From: Eucommia ulmoides
Lineage: Eukaryota; Streptophyta; Magnoliopsida; Garryales; Eucommiaceae
Length of the DNA stretch: 64,000 nucleotides
Assembly (NCBI GenBank): GCA_016647705.1
Contig: CM028328.1
Location: 39,780,501 to 39,844,500, forward strand
Direction: 5' to 3'
Shown: positions 9,901 to 20,888 of the stretch, one piece after another
Position numbering within the stretch: the first letter of the stretch is position 1
Layout of the letters: each line of letters begins with the position of its first letter
Made by a program: the position numbers and the translations under genes
The notes under the pieces: model-generated
Database searches by the model: none
What the model was told of the DNA's origin: nothing
Seen by the model: the letters and a program-made list of their open reading frames with translations, nothing else

Positions 9901-12900
9901 CCTATTTTACTTATGACACTATCTTAGAGAGAGATTTCATATTTTACATCTTGTGTACAATTATCTATGTAATTGTTATACTAGGTAGGCAGAAAAAATT
10001 TCTAAGACAACTTGGGGCATAATGATCAGTGTAAGAACTCTCGTTCTATCCCACACATTGCTAGCTTGCTTAACGTCAAAAACGTTTTAAAAAATCAGAA
10101 TACGGAGCAAGCTGCAGAAAAGAACAAGAATCTGTATTTCACCTAATACAATGAACCCTCAAATACAAACATTAAATCATAAATACCCATTTCATCCGTG
10201 ATAATATACTTAAAACTTACTTTAATAAAATCACAAATACTTTTGCCTTTAAATAAACAAAAAAGTCCACCTCAAATAAACATCTAATAATTGCCTTTGC
10301 CAAACAAAGTTGTCCAACGTTCGTATGCTAAGACAACATGAAAAAATCTATTTCGATCATGCAAAAACATGCCAAGATTACCAAGATGTAAGAAAGTGTC
10401 ATCATATAGTCGAATAAAGACTGTGCAATCCAATAGTAAACATACCCAGGGTCACATTTCCCTGGGATTTATATGTCATGTCCTAAGTGTAGTGTCCTTT
10501 CTGACAAAGCCTATGCAGTAGGAATTATGAACCATAAGGGAAAAAAGTAAAATGTTTAGGGTCAAAACTCCTTCAGCAACTCAAAACTTGTCCTGATAAG
10601 AAGCCACCTAAGGTTTACCAGTCAGACTATCAAAATAAATTCACCCTCAATGAGACAACATGAATTCAAAGGTCTTTTAAACCTTTCATCGAGTCCTAGG
10701 AGTAATCATCCACCTTTTTGAGGAATAAAATGATAATTCTGTCATTAAGTCCTAGGAGAAATGACCCACGTTTTAAGGGGGAAAAAAAGTACAATTTTGT
10801 TGTTAGGTTCTAAGAACAATGGTTTATTTTTGGAGTAAGAAAAGGACAAGTCTGTTATTTAGTTTTAGGAGTGATGATCCATTTTGAGGAATAGAATTCC
10901 GTCATGCAGTCCTTAGAGAAAATTATCATTACTTTGAGGATAAAGTCAATCATGCCATAATCCTAGATAACTATATCTTCGAAGTTAAATACAATTAAAA
11001 AAAAATGAGTTACCTTCGGTCCTACGAAACCAACTCCGAGCCGATGTTTTTTCTCGAACATGCCACAAAGTTTCCTACTAGAGCTACCTCTCCCTAAGAT
11101 GGCATACATACAACACAAACATAATCATCCATTCATGTAGACATAGTCATACATAGTTAAGAATATATCTATGCATAAAAATTAAGATAATTTGCGTCCT
11201 TAAAAGTTCATTAGTCAAGGTCCTGGTTTTTAATCGCTTAATAAATCTAGAAAATCTACTTTACATAAACTTTTGCTAAAAGCCAACCAAGATTCGCTCG
11301 AAAGATCATAAAATGGACCTGATTTCGATGATGCAAGAAAACATTACCTCCCTGAAACAAATACTGAGCCAGATAAACCCAGTCTCGCTATTCCAAGAAA
11401 AGAGAAAATAAGACCATATCTATCGTTGTCTTTCCCTTAACTTCTTAAGTCCCTTCCAATGAATTAGGTATTATCTTGTATGCTTATGTACTAGATCTAT
11501 GTATCATTAAATGTAGACTTATTTTATCTAAGGTCAACTCAGGTCTTTATACTCCGACTTTCATAAATTAATTTACTTGTTGTAATTCACACACCATGAA
11601 TAATCAAAATTTATGAAAATATAATTTTAATACTAAATTAGACTATCATCTAATGGAAAATGTTAAAAGAAATGTCATGTTTTAACCAAACAATGGTGAG
11701 ATATTGACAAAAAAATCTAAGAAAGTTAGAAGGAAACCTTAGGAACCCTGTTATGGAATCATTACATATATTCCAACCTGGGAGTGCTCGAGTCACCGTG
11801 AAAGAGTATAGAAGAACTCCTCAACCATAATAAAATGAGGAAATATTTGGAAGATTCATGATGAGAAGGATGATAGGTAAAGTCTTAGAACCTGACCCTG
11901 CCCGAGAAAAGTTTTTGAAAGGTTGGGAAGATAAACAAAGGAGCATAAACTAATATAGACTGAGATTTTACCTTGAAATAACCAAACCGGAAGTACATGG
12001 AAACCTACTTAAAATAAAAAGTAGGATGGACCTTGTAAGATTAAATATGATCAAGATTAGAAAAAGACAATAAGACTTTAACAAGGTAGTAGCCCATAAT
12101 GGAAGTAGCTGGTATAGGGGCAAAATCAATAAAGACCTTGAAATTAACTCAAATTACCATAATTCTCCAAAATATAAAATCATGAAAGTACGAGTTAAGG
12201 GAAAATAAAACAATAAAATAAAGACTGGTCTTAGAAAGTTTTTAAACACTGAGTGGTCACACAAAGGCAATTGGGTGAATCACGTTGTCTATATAATCCG
12301 AGTATTGAGTTGTAAGGGTGTTTCAATACCTAGTGACTTGGGCCAACTAGACCAGGATCACTAACACTTGTTTTTCTACCATTTTTCTTCTCCCTCCTTT
12401 GAGTCATCTTGTGAAGGACCATTCCATTTTCCTTCAAGTCAAGACAGAAGAAGTGAAGCAGAGCCGTTGAAGAAACCTTGGGTAGCATACAGGGCCTAGG
12501 TAATCTCAATAACAATCTTAGAAACAACAAATATCAGAACTTGATGGAATTTAACTGGATAACTCTTCAAACTAATAACTATAGATAATTGGTCTAAATT
12601 ACTATTGAACTTATCTTTATCATAATTTAGATTAATCCGATGCGAAAAATACGACAATCACTGAGATGATTGAATGTTTGAATATGATTACCTGAGTATA
12701 CTCTAGTCAAAATAATCTTGCACAAAAGTGAAAAGGGAAATATGCATGGCACGTATAGATGTAATGCCTAAAACATTAAAAATAAACTTGGGAAAATATA
12801 GGTAAGGAAAATAAGAATCCTTGCTAAATAAGCCATTCACTTGAAACCCTTTCCCAAAACTCATCCAAAAGTCATTCAAAGCCCGAGCCAAATCGACATT

Positions 12901-13859
12901 GATCCATATTCGGGCAAGATATTCCCATTCTAGGAAATCCCCATCTCATCCAAGCAAAACATAAAATAACTCTCCGCTATTCTTGTCCAAACTTTTTCAT
13001 CTTGCAACCAAAACCCATAGACTGTTCGAAGAGAAATCTCAATCAAAATTCCAGTTGCAACGCATGCAATAGCAAAGGAGTAGGAAGCCTCTCAGAAGTA
13101 CTGGTCAACTTTTCGTATCAGAAATGACATGAAAATAACCAGGGGAGATGGATAATAGCAAAAGGTACCTACTAAAAACATTCTAGGGAAAATTTGGCAT
13201 CTCAAGATGGACGATGCATTACCTAGGAAAACATTTTAGGTAAAATATTTGGGCTTCATAAAATTGTACAATACATAAATCAGTATCGAAATACTATACC
13301 AGCACAATGAATCACGTTTCACTTAGGCATGCATAAATTCATACACAAGAAAAAATTAGGCATTATACTTCACAAAAAAAAAAAAAAAAAAAAAAAACTG
13401 TGGCGTCTTACATATCATTTTACATCAATAGACCATCATCGACATAACACTTGTACTCATACACTCTATTTAGGAGCTCTAGTAACCTAGTAGGCAATCC
13501 TCGGACATGTAATCTGGTAAAGTTACCTTACTAGTCACTGTACCATTGTCCGTCTCTAATAGCGGCTTCAAACTAAATCAGGAGTAAGATAAGAAGTTGA
13601 CCTCACATAAGGTGTGTCTTGATAATAGACCTTACTCATTCCTGTGAAGTATCGGGGTGTAATAGAGTGTCATTAAAAAGTTGACCTTACTAGGATCTAA
13701 CACAATCTTCCAAGAGTTGAGTAACTCCTCTAAGTATCAAGCCTCTAATAATCCAAAACAAAACAGCATCATTCAAAGACTTAAACAGACTACCAATCAG
13801 GACAACAAGCGATCTTACCTAGCTAATGCTTAGACAAAAAACTCTATTAACTAGATTAG
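9901..13859 (+). other. Decayed Tat internal region, no readable genes
   Basis: This is AT-rich sequence with no frame over about 66 codons. A short + stretch near 11313-11420 (Met-Asp-Leu-Ile start) could be a gag scrap, but I cannot support it. A six-copy tandem array lies at 10690-10980, and a poly-A run of about 25 is at 13373-13397. Coding sequence expected of a Tat element is absent or beyond recognition. Confidence 0.4.
10690..10980 (+). repeat. Six-copy minisatellite, 47-57 bp unit
   Basis: A core like agtcctaggagtaatgatcc recurs at 10692, 10748, 10805, 10861, 10908 and 10959, followed by ttttgaggaataaa-like and ttctgtcatta-like words. The copies are much diverged. Tandem arrays of this kind are typical of the hypervariable noncoding part of Tat/Ogre elements. 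Confidence 0.75.
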
Positions 13860-14034
13860 AATAAGATTTTTGCCAATAAACGTAGTTATCTTTGCCTACG
13901 ACTGGTATGATCTTTATAATCCTCCCGTTGTTTCGGAACTACATTACGACCTGATCCTTGGTTACTCGCCAAGGTACGTAAGAAATCAAAGCAGGTCTGG
14001 TCGAAATAAAAATAAAAAGAGGTATCGGCTTCAC
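13860..14034 (+). repeat. Tat noncoding piece with one double-hairpin module
   Basis: It contains gacctgatccttggttact followed by cgccaaggtacgtaag at about 13949-14005, with a CCTTGG/CCAAGG stem. It is cut at 14034 by the solo gypsy LTR. Confidence 0.6.
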
Positions 14035-14282
14035 TGTAATACCAAAAAAATTATATTTTTGAAAATATTATTTTATATAAGTTTAATATTTTCATAATTG
14101 TTTTGTAAATTTATGGTATAAATAATATTTGACAATTCTTGGGGTTAAATGATAATTCTAAATTGACTTTAAAAAGTTTTGGGATATAATTAACATTTTC
14201 TTTATTTTAAAGAAAACATTGTGTAAATAATAAAATATTAATATGTGTTTTCTTCATATAATGAAGATAACACATTTTTTTT

Positions 14283-14296
14283 TCTCTCTCTCTCTC

Positions 14297-14345
<49 letters not shown>

Positions 14346-14380
14346 GAATACACGCGTATGTATGTTGTGAGTTAATAATA

Positions 14381-14416
<36 letters not shown>
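14283..14416. repeat. Compound microsatellite (CT)n-(CA)n-(TAA)n
   Basis: CT dinucleotides at 14283-14297, about 19 CA units at 14301-14338, then about 14 TAA units at 14373-14416. They sit at the place where the related LTRs carry (AT)n (16735-16768) or (TAA)n (20189-20250), so this LTR position is prone to slippage. Confidence 0.95.
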
Positions 14417-14605
14417 GTTCCTTACTTGTTAAGAAAGTGATAATCACATATCACAAGTATATATTAATTCATAAGAATAATAATAAGAAGGATCAGATAA
14501 TTTGATAGGCATATGGAATGTTTTTAGAGCAAGAAAAATTATTCTAGTGGGATTTCAATTCAGATTTTAGGTATAATTTTTAAGTATTTTAATATTTGTA
14601 TTTAA

Positions 14606-14608
<3 letters not shown>

Positions 14609-14657
<49 letters not shown>

Positions 14658-14661
14658 TCTC
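14609..14661. repeat. (CT)n microsatellite
   Basis: About 21 CT units followed by interrupted tttctctttctct. It lies inside the solo LTR at a point where the sister LTRs have only tctctattatg. Confidence 0.95.
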
Positions 14662-15042
14662 TATTATGTGATTCATGCTAAAATTGTTGTAACTTTTTAA
14701 CTGTTAATTTTCGTAAAATATTTAGGATTGTTATGTGAAAATAATGTGAAAAACATGTTTATGTGTTTATTTGGGGATTAATTAAATGCACGTAGTAAAT
14801 GGGTTAAAAATTCTATTGAGTTTTGGCTCACAACCCCACAATTTTGATTGTAGGGTCGGTGAGAATGAAATTGCACCAGGAATTTTATTTGAATTTCTAT
14901 TTAATTTGTAATAATTGTATTTATTATTTATTATTATAAAATTGACACGATAAGTCAATAGTTATAATTATCACCGTAGTCTTAGTATTAATTCTCCAGA
15001 GGGAGAATTCGCTTGGTAGCCCTAGGAAACCGGGTTGTTACA

Positions 15043-16405
15043 TTTACGATATTCTCCTAGCCCTATACTAGGGCGCATATCTAGGAACAGTCCTTTGACT
15101 CTCTTGAGAAAGTCATCTTCGTTTTCCATGTTATTCAAACAAACAATAGATGCCTAAGCAAGAACTTTGCTTGACCTTATCCTTGGCAATCTGCCAAGGT
15201 ACGTAAGAAACCTATTTAGGTTCGGTTATCCAACTGTAGAAACTCCCATCCATTGGCTAGAGTGCATTCTCGCAGTTTCCATCGTCGTACATAGATTGGA
15301 ACTAATAAAGTCTATTATACGCTATCCACCAAGCAGTAGAGGTCTAAGTTCACATTGTCACTCCCTATTAAAGGGTGTTAGGGGTTAAAAATGACAAAGA
15401 AATAAAGAAAATGAGTCATTCAATTTCGGTTGCTTAGTCATCACCAAAGGAAGTTCTTAAGTCCATATAAAGTGGAATTCCGAAATTAGGACGAGAAATC
15501 AGAAAATTCAACTCATAATTCAGAATTCCTAAGTTATAGAAGGATTGGAGGTCGAAAACAACTAGAAATCTAGCGAACCTGTATAGAAAACTACGAATTT
15601 CATGGCAAACATCTCAGGACAGATAGTCGAAAAAACAAACGACATAAGAAAAAGGGAGAGGTAAGAGAAATACTGTCCAACCTTAAGTGGTTGGAGAATC
15701 TACATACCATCCTATACGAAGATTCCAACATATTATCCTACCTAAGTGGTCAGAGATTCTACCATACCATTTAACTTAAGCAATCGATGATTCTGCCATA
15801 CCATGCTACCTTAAGTGGTCGAAGGTTTTACCATACTATCATACCTTCATGATAACTCATGATTTTGATAAAACAATAGTCGATTTCGAAACAAGTTTGC
15901 TACCCCTACAGTCATAACCAAACCAACTATGTACAAAAAATTAAAATGATACCACCATTAAAACAACAATACCTCAAAGCCCAAAAAGTCCCATTAAATC
16001 CTATCTTGCAATCCAACTTTATCAAGAAGCCATAGACCCTTAAAACCATCGTGCACCATAAAAAATTTGGATCTCGATACGAACAAGCGATTTTGAGGCA
16101 AGACTAGTACATCGCAAAGTTACCTCCAGGATGAAGCTTTTGACAGAAGAAGAGGACCATCGATAAACAAAGAATTGCCAACTCCCAAGGAAAGAAGCCA
16201 ACATACACCATTAAGACGACAAAACCAATGAACGAAGAAGGAGGTTTATTTTTCTTCTAACAATACCTTGGCTGTAAAAAAAATAGGAAATAGATGCAGG
16301 TCGCCTATATGATGACATTCAAAGAAAAATACTTGAAGCAAATAACTAGATGGAAATGAAGAAGTTCACCATCCCAAATCTAATAATCTACAAACTTTGG
16401 CACTA
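15043..16405 (+). other. Tat noncoding region between two gypsy insertions
   Basis: It continues 13860-14034. A double-hairpin module is at about 15172-15230 and a small tandem array at 15677-15845. The remainder is AT-rich with no supported gene. Confidence 0.45.
15677..15845 (+). repeat. Four-copy degenerate tandem repeat
   Basis: A core ccttaagtggtcgaagattctaccataccat-like unit recurs with cttaag or cctaag anchors at 15682, 15740, 15774 and 15810. Units run 34-58 bp. Confidence 0.6.
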
Positions 16406-16410
16406 CAGGT

Positions 16411-16731
16411 TGTAATACCCCGAAAATTTATATTTTTAAAAATATTATTTTATATAGGTTTAATATTTTTGGGTTGTTTTGTATATTATGAAAATTTATG
16501 GTATAAATAATATTTGATAATTTTGAGGGTTAAATATTATTTTCAAATTAATTTTTAAAAATTTTGTGACTATTATGTTATTTAAAATATAATTTTAAGA
16601 GTTTGAAGATATAATTGATATTTTTATTTTATTTTAAGAGAGATAGAAAATGTAAATAATAAAAAATAATAATATATGTTAAAATCTAATGTCTTCATGC
16701 AATAAAGATAACACATTAATATGTAAACGTG

Positions 16732-16771
<40 letters not shown>

Positions 16772-17405
16772 TAAAATGTGTATATGTTATAATGATGATG
16801 ATGATGATACTAATTCGATGAGGATGCATATAAAGTTATAGGATATTGGTGATCAACACTTAATTATATATATGAATATATAGAAAAAACGTTACAGTGT
16901 TATATACTTTGAGCAGGAAGAATATTTTGGCTCTTATTTTGACTTTAGATTTTAGGTAGAATTTCTAACTATTTTAATATATGTATTTAATCTTTCTATT
17001 GCCTAATTTATGTTATTATTGTTGTTGAGTTATAATTGTTAATTTTCATGAAATTGTGTGTGAAATATGGTTATGTGTTTATTTGTTATATTAATTAGAT
17101 GGACGTATTAGAGGAGTTGAAATTCTACTGAGCGTTGGCTTACAACCCCACAATTTTTATTTCAGGGTCGATGAAAATGGAGTTGCGCCAAAAATTATAA
17201 TTATATTTGAATTTATATTTGTAATAATTATATTTATTATTTACTGTTATAAAATTGACTCAATAAATTGATAAATTGAGTATAAATATCACCGTAGTTA
17301 AAATTTCTTTCATTTTTATAAAATAAAACATTGATTATTCGATTTTAGTATTAGTTCTCCAAATGGAGAAATCGCGTAACGACCCTAGGAAACCAGGTCA
17401 CTACA
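16411..17405 (+). repeat. Left LTR, gypsy-like element
   Basis: It starts TGTAATACCCCG and ends GGTCACTACA. It contains (AT)n at 16735-16768. It aligns with 19887-20883 and 14035-15042. Confidence 0.92.
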
Positions 17406-17408
17406 AAG

Positions 17409-17420
17409 TGGTATCAAAGC
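17409..17420 (+). promoter_or_regulatory. Primer-binding site (initiator Met tRNA type)
   Basis: TGGTATCAAAGC begins three bases after the LTR. It differs by one base from the common plant TGGTATCAGAGC site. Confidence 0.85.
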
Positions 17421-17536
17421 ACTTTGGTTTTAGTTTAATTTCTCTATAAACCTCTCTTAAACCCTAAAACCTCTATTTCTTAGTCCATTCTCTCTATCCT
17501 TCTTAAACCCTAAACCTATTTTGGTTTATAGAAACC

Positions 17537-17728
17537 ATGGGACATCAATCGAGAAAGGAAGTGTCTCACTTGGTTGAGGAAAAAGAGGCCTACGAGCCGT
17601 TGAGGGAGTTGTTTAAGCACCATATAGATTCCTTTGACCATATGGTAGAGCGTAGGCTTGAGACGATGCTCTTGAACGTCAAGCCTGTTGAGGTTATTAA
17701 TCATGTTATAGAGAATTTTTTTTTTTAA
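17537..17728 (+). pseudogene. Short gag-position ORF of the gypsy-like element
   Basis: A 63-codon frame starts 116 bp after the primer-binding site, where gag is expected. It begins Met-Gly-His-Gln and is rich in Glu, Lys, Arg and His. A charged stretch, VEEKEAYEPLRELFKHHIDS, is compatible with a short helical or coiled region. It ends in a run of Phe from a poly-T tract, after which no frame continues, so it is probably a truncated gag N-terminus. No zinc knuckle or other gag landmark is visible. The overlapping - strand frame is a shadow. Confidence 0.4.
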
Positions 17729-18184
17729 ATATCCTCATTCTAATTATTCCATTTTTCAAGTCTTCATACACCTGATTGATAATAACATATTCTTTTTTCT
17801 TTTTTTTTTGTTGTTGTTGTTGCTTAGAACTAGTGTAATAATAGGAAAAAAATTATATTATTACTTAGAGCTTATTTGCCTAAATTTGTGTGTTTCATGT
17901 TTAGTTTTCTATAGGATGATTTTCTAATTTAGAAACTTGGAATTATATTGATATTACGAGTCAAGGCAGTATTACAACTTGGGTGAGTACCGTGTTAGTC
18001 GTGGACTATAGGGTTATCGGATTATAAAGGTGTTTATTGTCTTCTATGTAAATTATCAAACTATATTATCGTATTAAATTGAAAGAAAAAAAGTGTTGAT
18101 AAAAATGAACAGTTTTATGATGTAAAATAGATCAATTTTAAAGGTGAAAAATAGATTTTATTATCCTGCTATACCATAGTTATC

Positions 18185-18640
18185 TCATCAGGAAGGCATG
18201 TCCTGCGAGATGTTGTTGGTCCTTATAGGAAGGCATGTCCTGTAGAACTTTGTGTTGTGATATGACAAGAGGACAAGTCCTATAAGCAGTTGATATATTG
18301 TTGTTATTGACGATGATTATCGGCATAATATAGTAGTTTTTACCACGTGTTTTTGACTATCAATATGGTGGAGTTGAATTTGTATATTGATTATTAATTT
18401 AGTGGAGTTGAATATGGTATTGACAATATAATGTGGAGTTGAATATGGTATTGACAATATAATGTGGTGAAGTTGAATATGAAATTGATTATGAATATGT
18501 TCTGTTGAGACCTGATAGGAGGACAAGTTTTACAAGTGATAAAAATATGTTGTTGATTTGATATGAGAAATTGAATATGGAATTGATTATGATATATTGT
18601 ATTGAGACCTAACAGGAAGGCAAGTCCTGCAGGTAGTTGA
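18185..18640 (+). repeat. Internal short repeats with AGGA..TCCT words
   Basis: Five copies of a word like AGGAAGGCATGTCCT occur at about 18190, 18227, 18266, 18517 and 18614. A 30-bp tandem unit based on gtggagttgaatatggtatt lies at about 18369-18480. The long - strand frames at 18317-18741 come from this repetition and are not a gene. Confidence 0.6.
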
Positions 18641-19070
18641 TATGATAACTCATGATCATAAGGTAAAATAATCCTATGACTAGTGAGGAAGTATGGTATT
18701 TTATTATATAAAAGTAAGTTGATATGTTGATTTAAATTCAATTGTTCTATGATATTTGTGGAATTTTGATATTTTCAAGTGTGATAATATTTGTTGAAAA
18801 TGAGTTTTGATAAAAATTACTTGATTCATAAATTATTTTTGTATTATGAAGACAGTACACCGATAAAATATTCAGATAGATATTGATTCATTGCTAGCAA
18901 TATGTAGGATCAAAGTGTGGGGTAATTGTTGAGACTTTGGGGGGACTTTATATAATAGTTTTATATATATTTTACGTTAATTCTTATTTTGAGCTTAAAT
19001 GATACTTTAGAAATTTAAGTGGGGGGATTTTATATAATATTTTTATACATGTTACGTGAGTTTTAAACTT

Positions 19071-19169
19071 TTGAGACATAATTTATGTGGTTTGAGACGT
19101 ATTTAGGTATTTGACACGAATTTATGTGTTTCGAGACGTATTTATGTGTCTTGAGACTTATTTATATGG
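19071..19169 (+). repeat. Five-copy 20-bp tandem repeat
   Basis: A unit like ttgagacgtatttatgtgt starts at 19071, 19092, 19111, 19131 and 19151. Just upstream, a ggggga-tttatataatattttata segment is duplicated (about 18950 and 19021). Confidence 0.75.
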
Positions 19170-19867
19170 AAATTAGATCTATTACTTTGATTAATAACAA
19201 TTATATATTTGTTTATTATTGAAATTTGGGTTGTATTAATATTTTATGAAAAAATTTATGAGATTATAAATTAAATTGGGATTTTAAAAAAAAATAATAT
19301 TGTGTATATTGGAGATGATTATTTTTTGTCTCACCGGACAATCCACAAGGAATACAGGTTATGAAATGTTGGTTTAAATATTGGATAAAATTGATCAATA
19401 TTGGTTATAGGATGTGGCAGTGGACTTGAAAAGACATGCCAAGTGAGGAAATTATTGAGGTCATGGACCTATTAGAATTGAGATAAACCCAATTCAAGTG
19501 AGACTACCATGATATTTTCAAAATATATTTATTGGTTATAAATATAAAGATATATGTATTATTATTTTTATTAGAGTAGCGCAACGGAAGTATTTAGAAA
19601 TATAAAATTCTTTAGCAATTGATTATATGTGTTAGGTGTTACCGATCAAAGTACACCATGTTGAGTTGTGTTGAATAAAGTATGGGCCACAACAAATGCA
19701 AAAGTGGTGTTACGTAATATGAACTTTAGTGAGATGTGGATTGGTGGTGACTTTCAGTTACGGGACCCTTCATAGGGAACAATTGTTCTTGAATCGAGTG
19801 TAACTAACATGACCGTGCAGTGTGATTATGAATTATTACTGTTTTGAATGAAATTTCGAGGACGAAA

Positions 19868-19886
19868 TTTATTTAAGGGAGTATAT
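19868..19886 (+). promoter_or_regulatory. Polypurine tract region
   Basis: It contains ttaagggag a few bases upstream of the right LTR, after the gaggacgaaat word typical of gypsy 3' coding ends. It is expected to prime plus-strand synthesis. Confidence 0.65.
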
Positions 19887-20187
19887 TAGAATACCCCAAA
19901 ATTTTATATTATTGAAAATATTATTTTATATATGTTTAATATTTTTGGGTTGTTTTGTATATTATGATATAAATAATATTTAATAATTTTTCGAGGTTAA
20001 ACGTTAATTTTAAATTAACTTTTAAAAGTTATAGGATATAATTAATATTTTATTTATTTTAAGAGAGATAAAAAAATATAAATAATAAAAAATAATAATA
20101 TATGTTAAAATGTGATGTCTTCATGCAATGAAGACAATACATTAATATATAAACGTGTATATATGTATATGATTAACACATGTATAT

Positions 20188-20251
<64 letters not shown>

Positions 20252-20883
20252 CGATGATGATTATACTAATTCGGTGAGGATGCATCTAAGGTTACAGGAT
20301 GTTGGTGATCAGCACTTAATTATATATATGAATATATAGAAGAAAAGGTAGAGGGTTATATATTATGAGCGAGAAGAATATTTTGGTTCGGATTTCGGCT
20401 TCGGATTTCAGGTAGAATTTCTAATTCTTTTAATATATGTATTTAATCTCTCTATTATGTGATTTATGTTATTATTGTTGTTGAGTTATAATTGTTAATT
20501 TTCATGAAATAATTATGATTATCTGAAAACTGTATGTGAAACATGCTTATGTGTTTATTTGTTATATTAATTAGATATACGTACTTAAGGGGTTGAAATT
20601 CTACTAAGTGTTGGCTCATAACCCCACAGTTTTTATTTTAGGGTCGATGAAAACGGAGTTACACTGGAAATTATAATTATATTTCAATTTCTATTTATAA
20701 TAATTTTATTTATTATTTACTGCTGTAAAATTGCCTTGATGAATCGATAAATTGAGTATGAATATCGCCGTAGTTGTAAAATTTCTTTCATTTTTATAAA
20801 ATGAAATATTAATTATTCTGTGTTAGTATTAGTTCTTCAAAGGGAGAAACCACGTGACGGCCCTGAGAAATCGGGTCGTTACA
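19887..20883 (+). repeat. Right LTR, gypsy-like element
   Basis: It begins TAGAATACCCC, so the TG end is mutated relative to TGTAATACCCC, and ends GGGTCGTTACA. A (TAA)n microsatellite of about 20 units lies at 20189-20250. The + frame there that would encode poly-Asn is a repeat artefact. Confidence 0.9.
20189..20250. repeat. (TAA)n microsatellite
   Basis: Uninterrupted TAA units run for about 62 bp inside the right LTR. Confidence 0.95.
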
Positions 20884-20888
20884 CAGGT

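Larger units (their letters stand above)
14035..15042 (+). mobile_element. Solo gypsy-like LTR (TGTAATACC family)
   Basis: It begins TGTAATACC and ends GGGTTGTTACA. It aligns with the LTR pair 16411-17405 and 19887-20883 over its length. The flanking pentamers ttcac (14030-14034) and tttac (15043-15047) differ at one base, consistent with an aged target duplication. It was enlarged by microsatellites: (CT)n at 14283-14297, (CA)n at 14301-14338, (TAA)n at 14373-14416, and (CT)n at 14609-14661. Confidence 0.85.
16411..20883 (+). mobile_element. Non-autonomous Ty3/gypsy-like element
   Basis: LTRs of 995 and 997 bp flank 2.48 kb of internal sequence, with a perfect 5-bp target duplication caggt (16406-16410 and 20884-20888). 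An initiator-Met type primer-binding site follows the left LTR, and a polypurine tract precedes the right LTR. The last internal stretch, tttcgaggacgaaattta near 19855-19872, matches the hallmark end of chromovirus-type gypsy polyproteins. Apart from a 63-codon frame near the left LTR there is no coding sequence: no protease, reverse transcriptase or integrase. It would have depended on enzymes from another copy. Confidence 0.9.

Noticed and set aside
14238-14447. - frame with poly-Leu and Cys-Val repeats
   Set aside because: Translation of (TAA)n and (CA)n microsatellites in a solo LTR.
18317-18741. Two - strand frames with repeated NTIFNST/IPYSTP words
   Set aside because: They come from a 30-bp tandem repeat in the noncoding interior of the gypsy-like element.
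20112-20339. + frame with a long Asn run
   Set aside because: Translation of a (TAA)n microsatellite.
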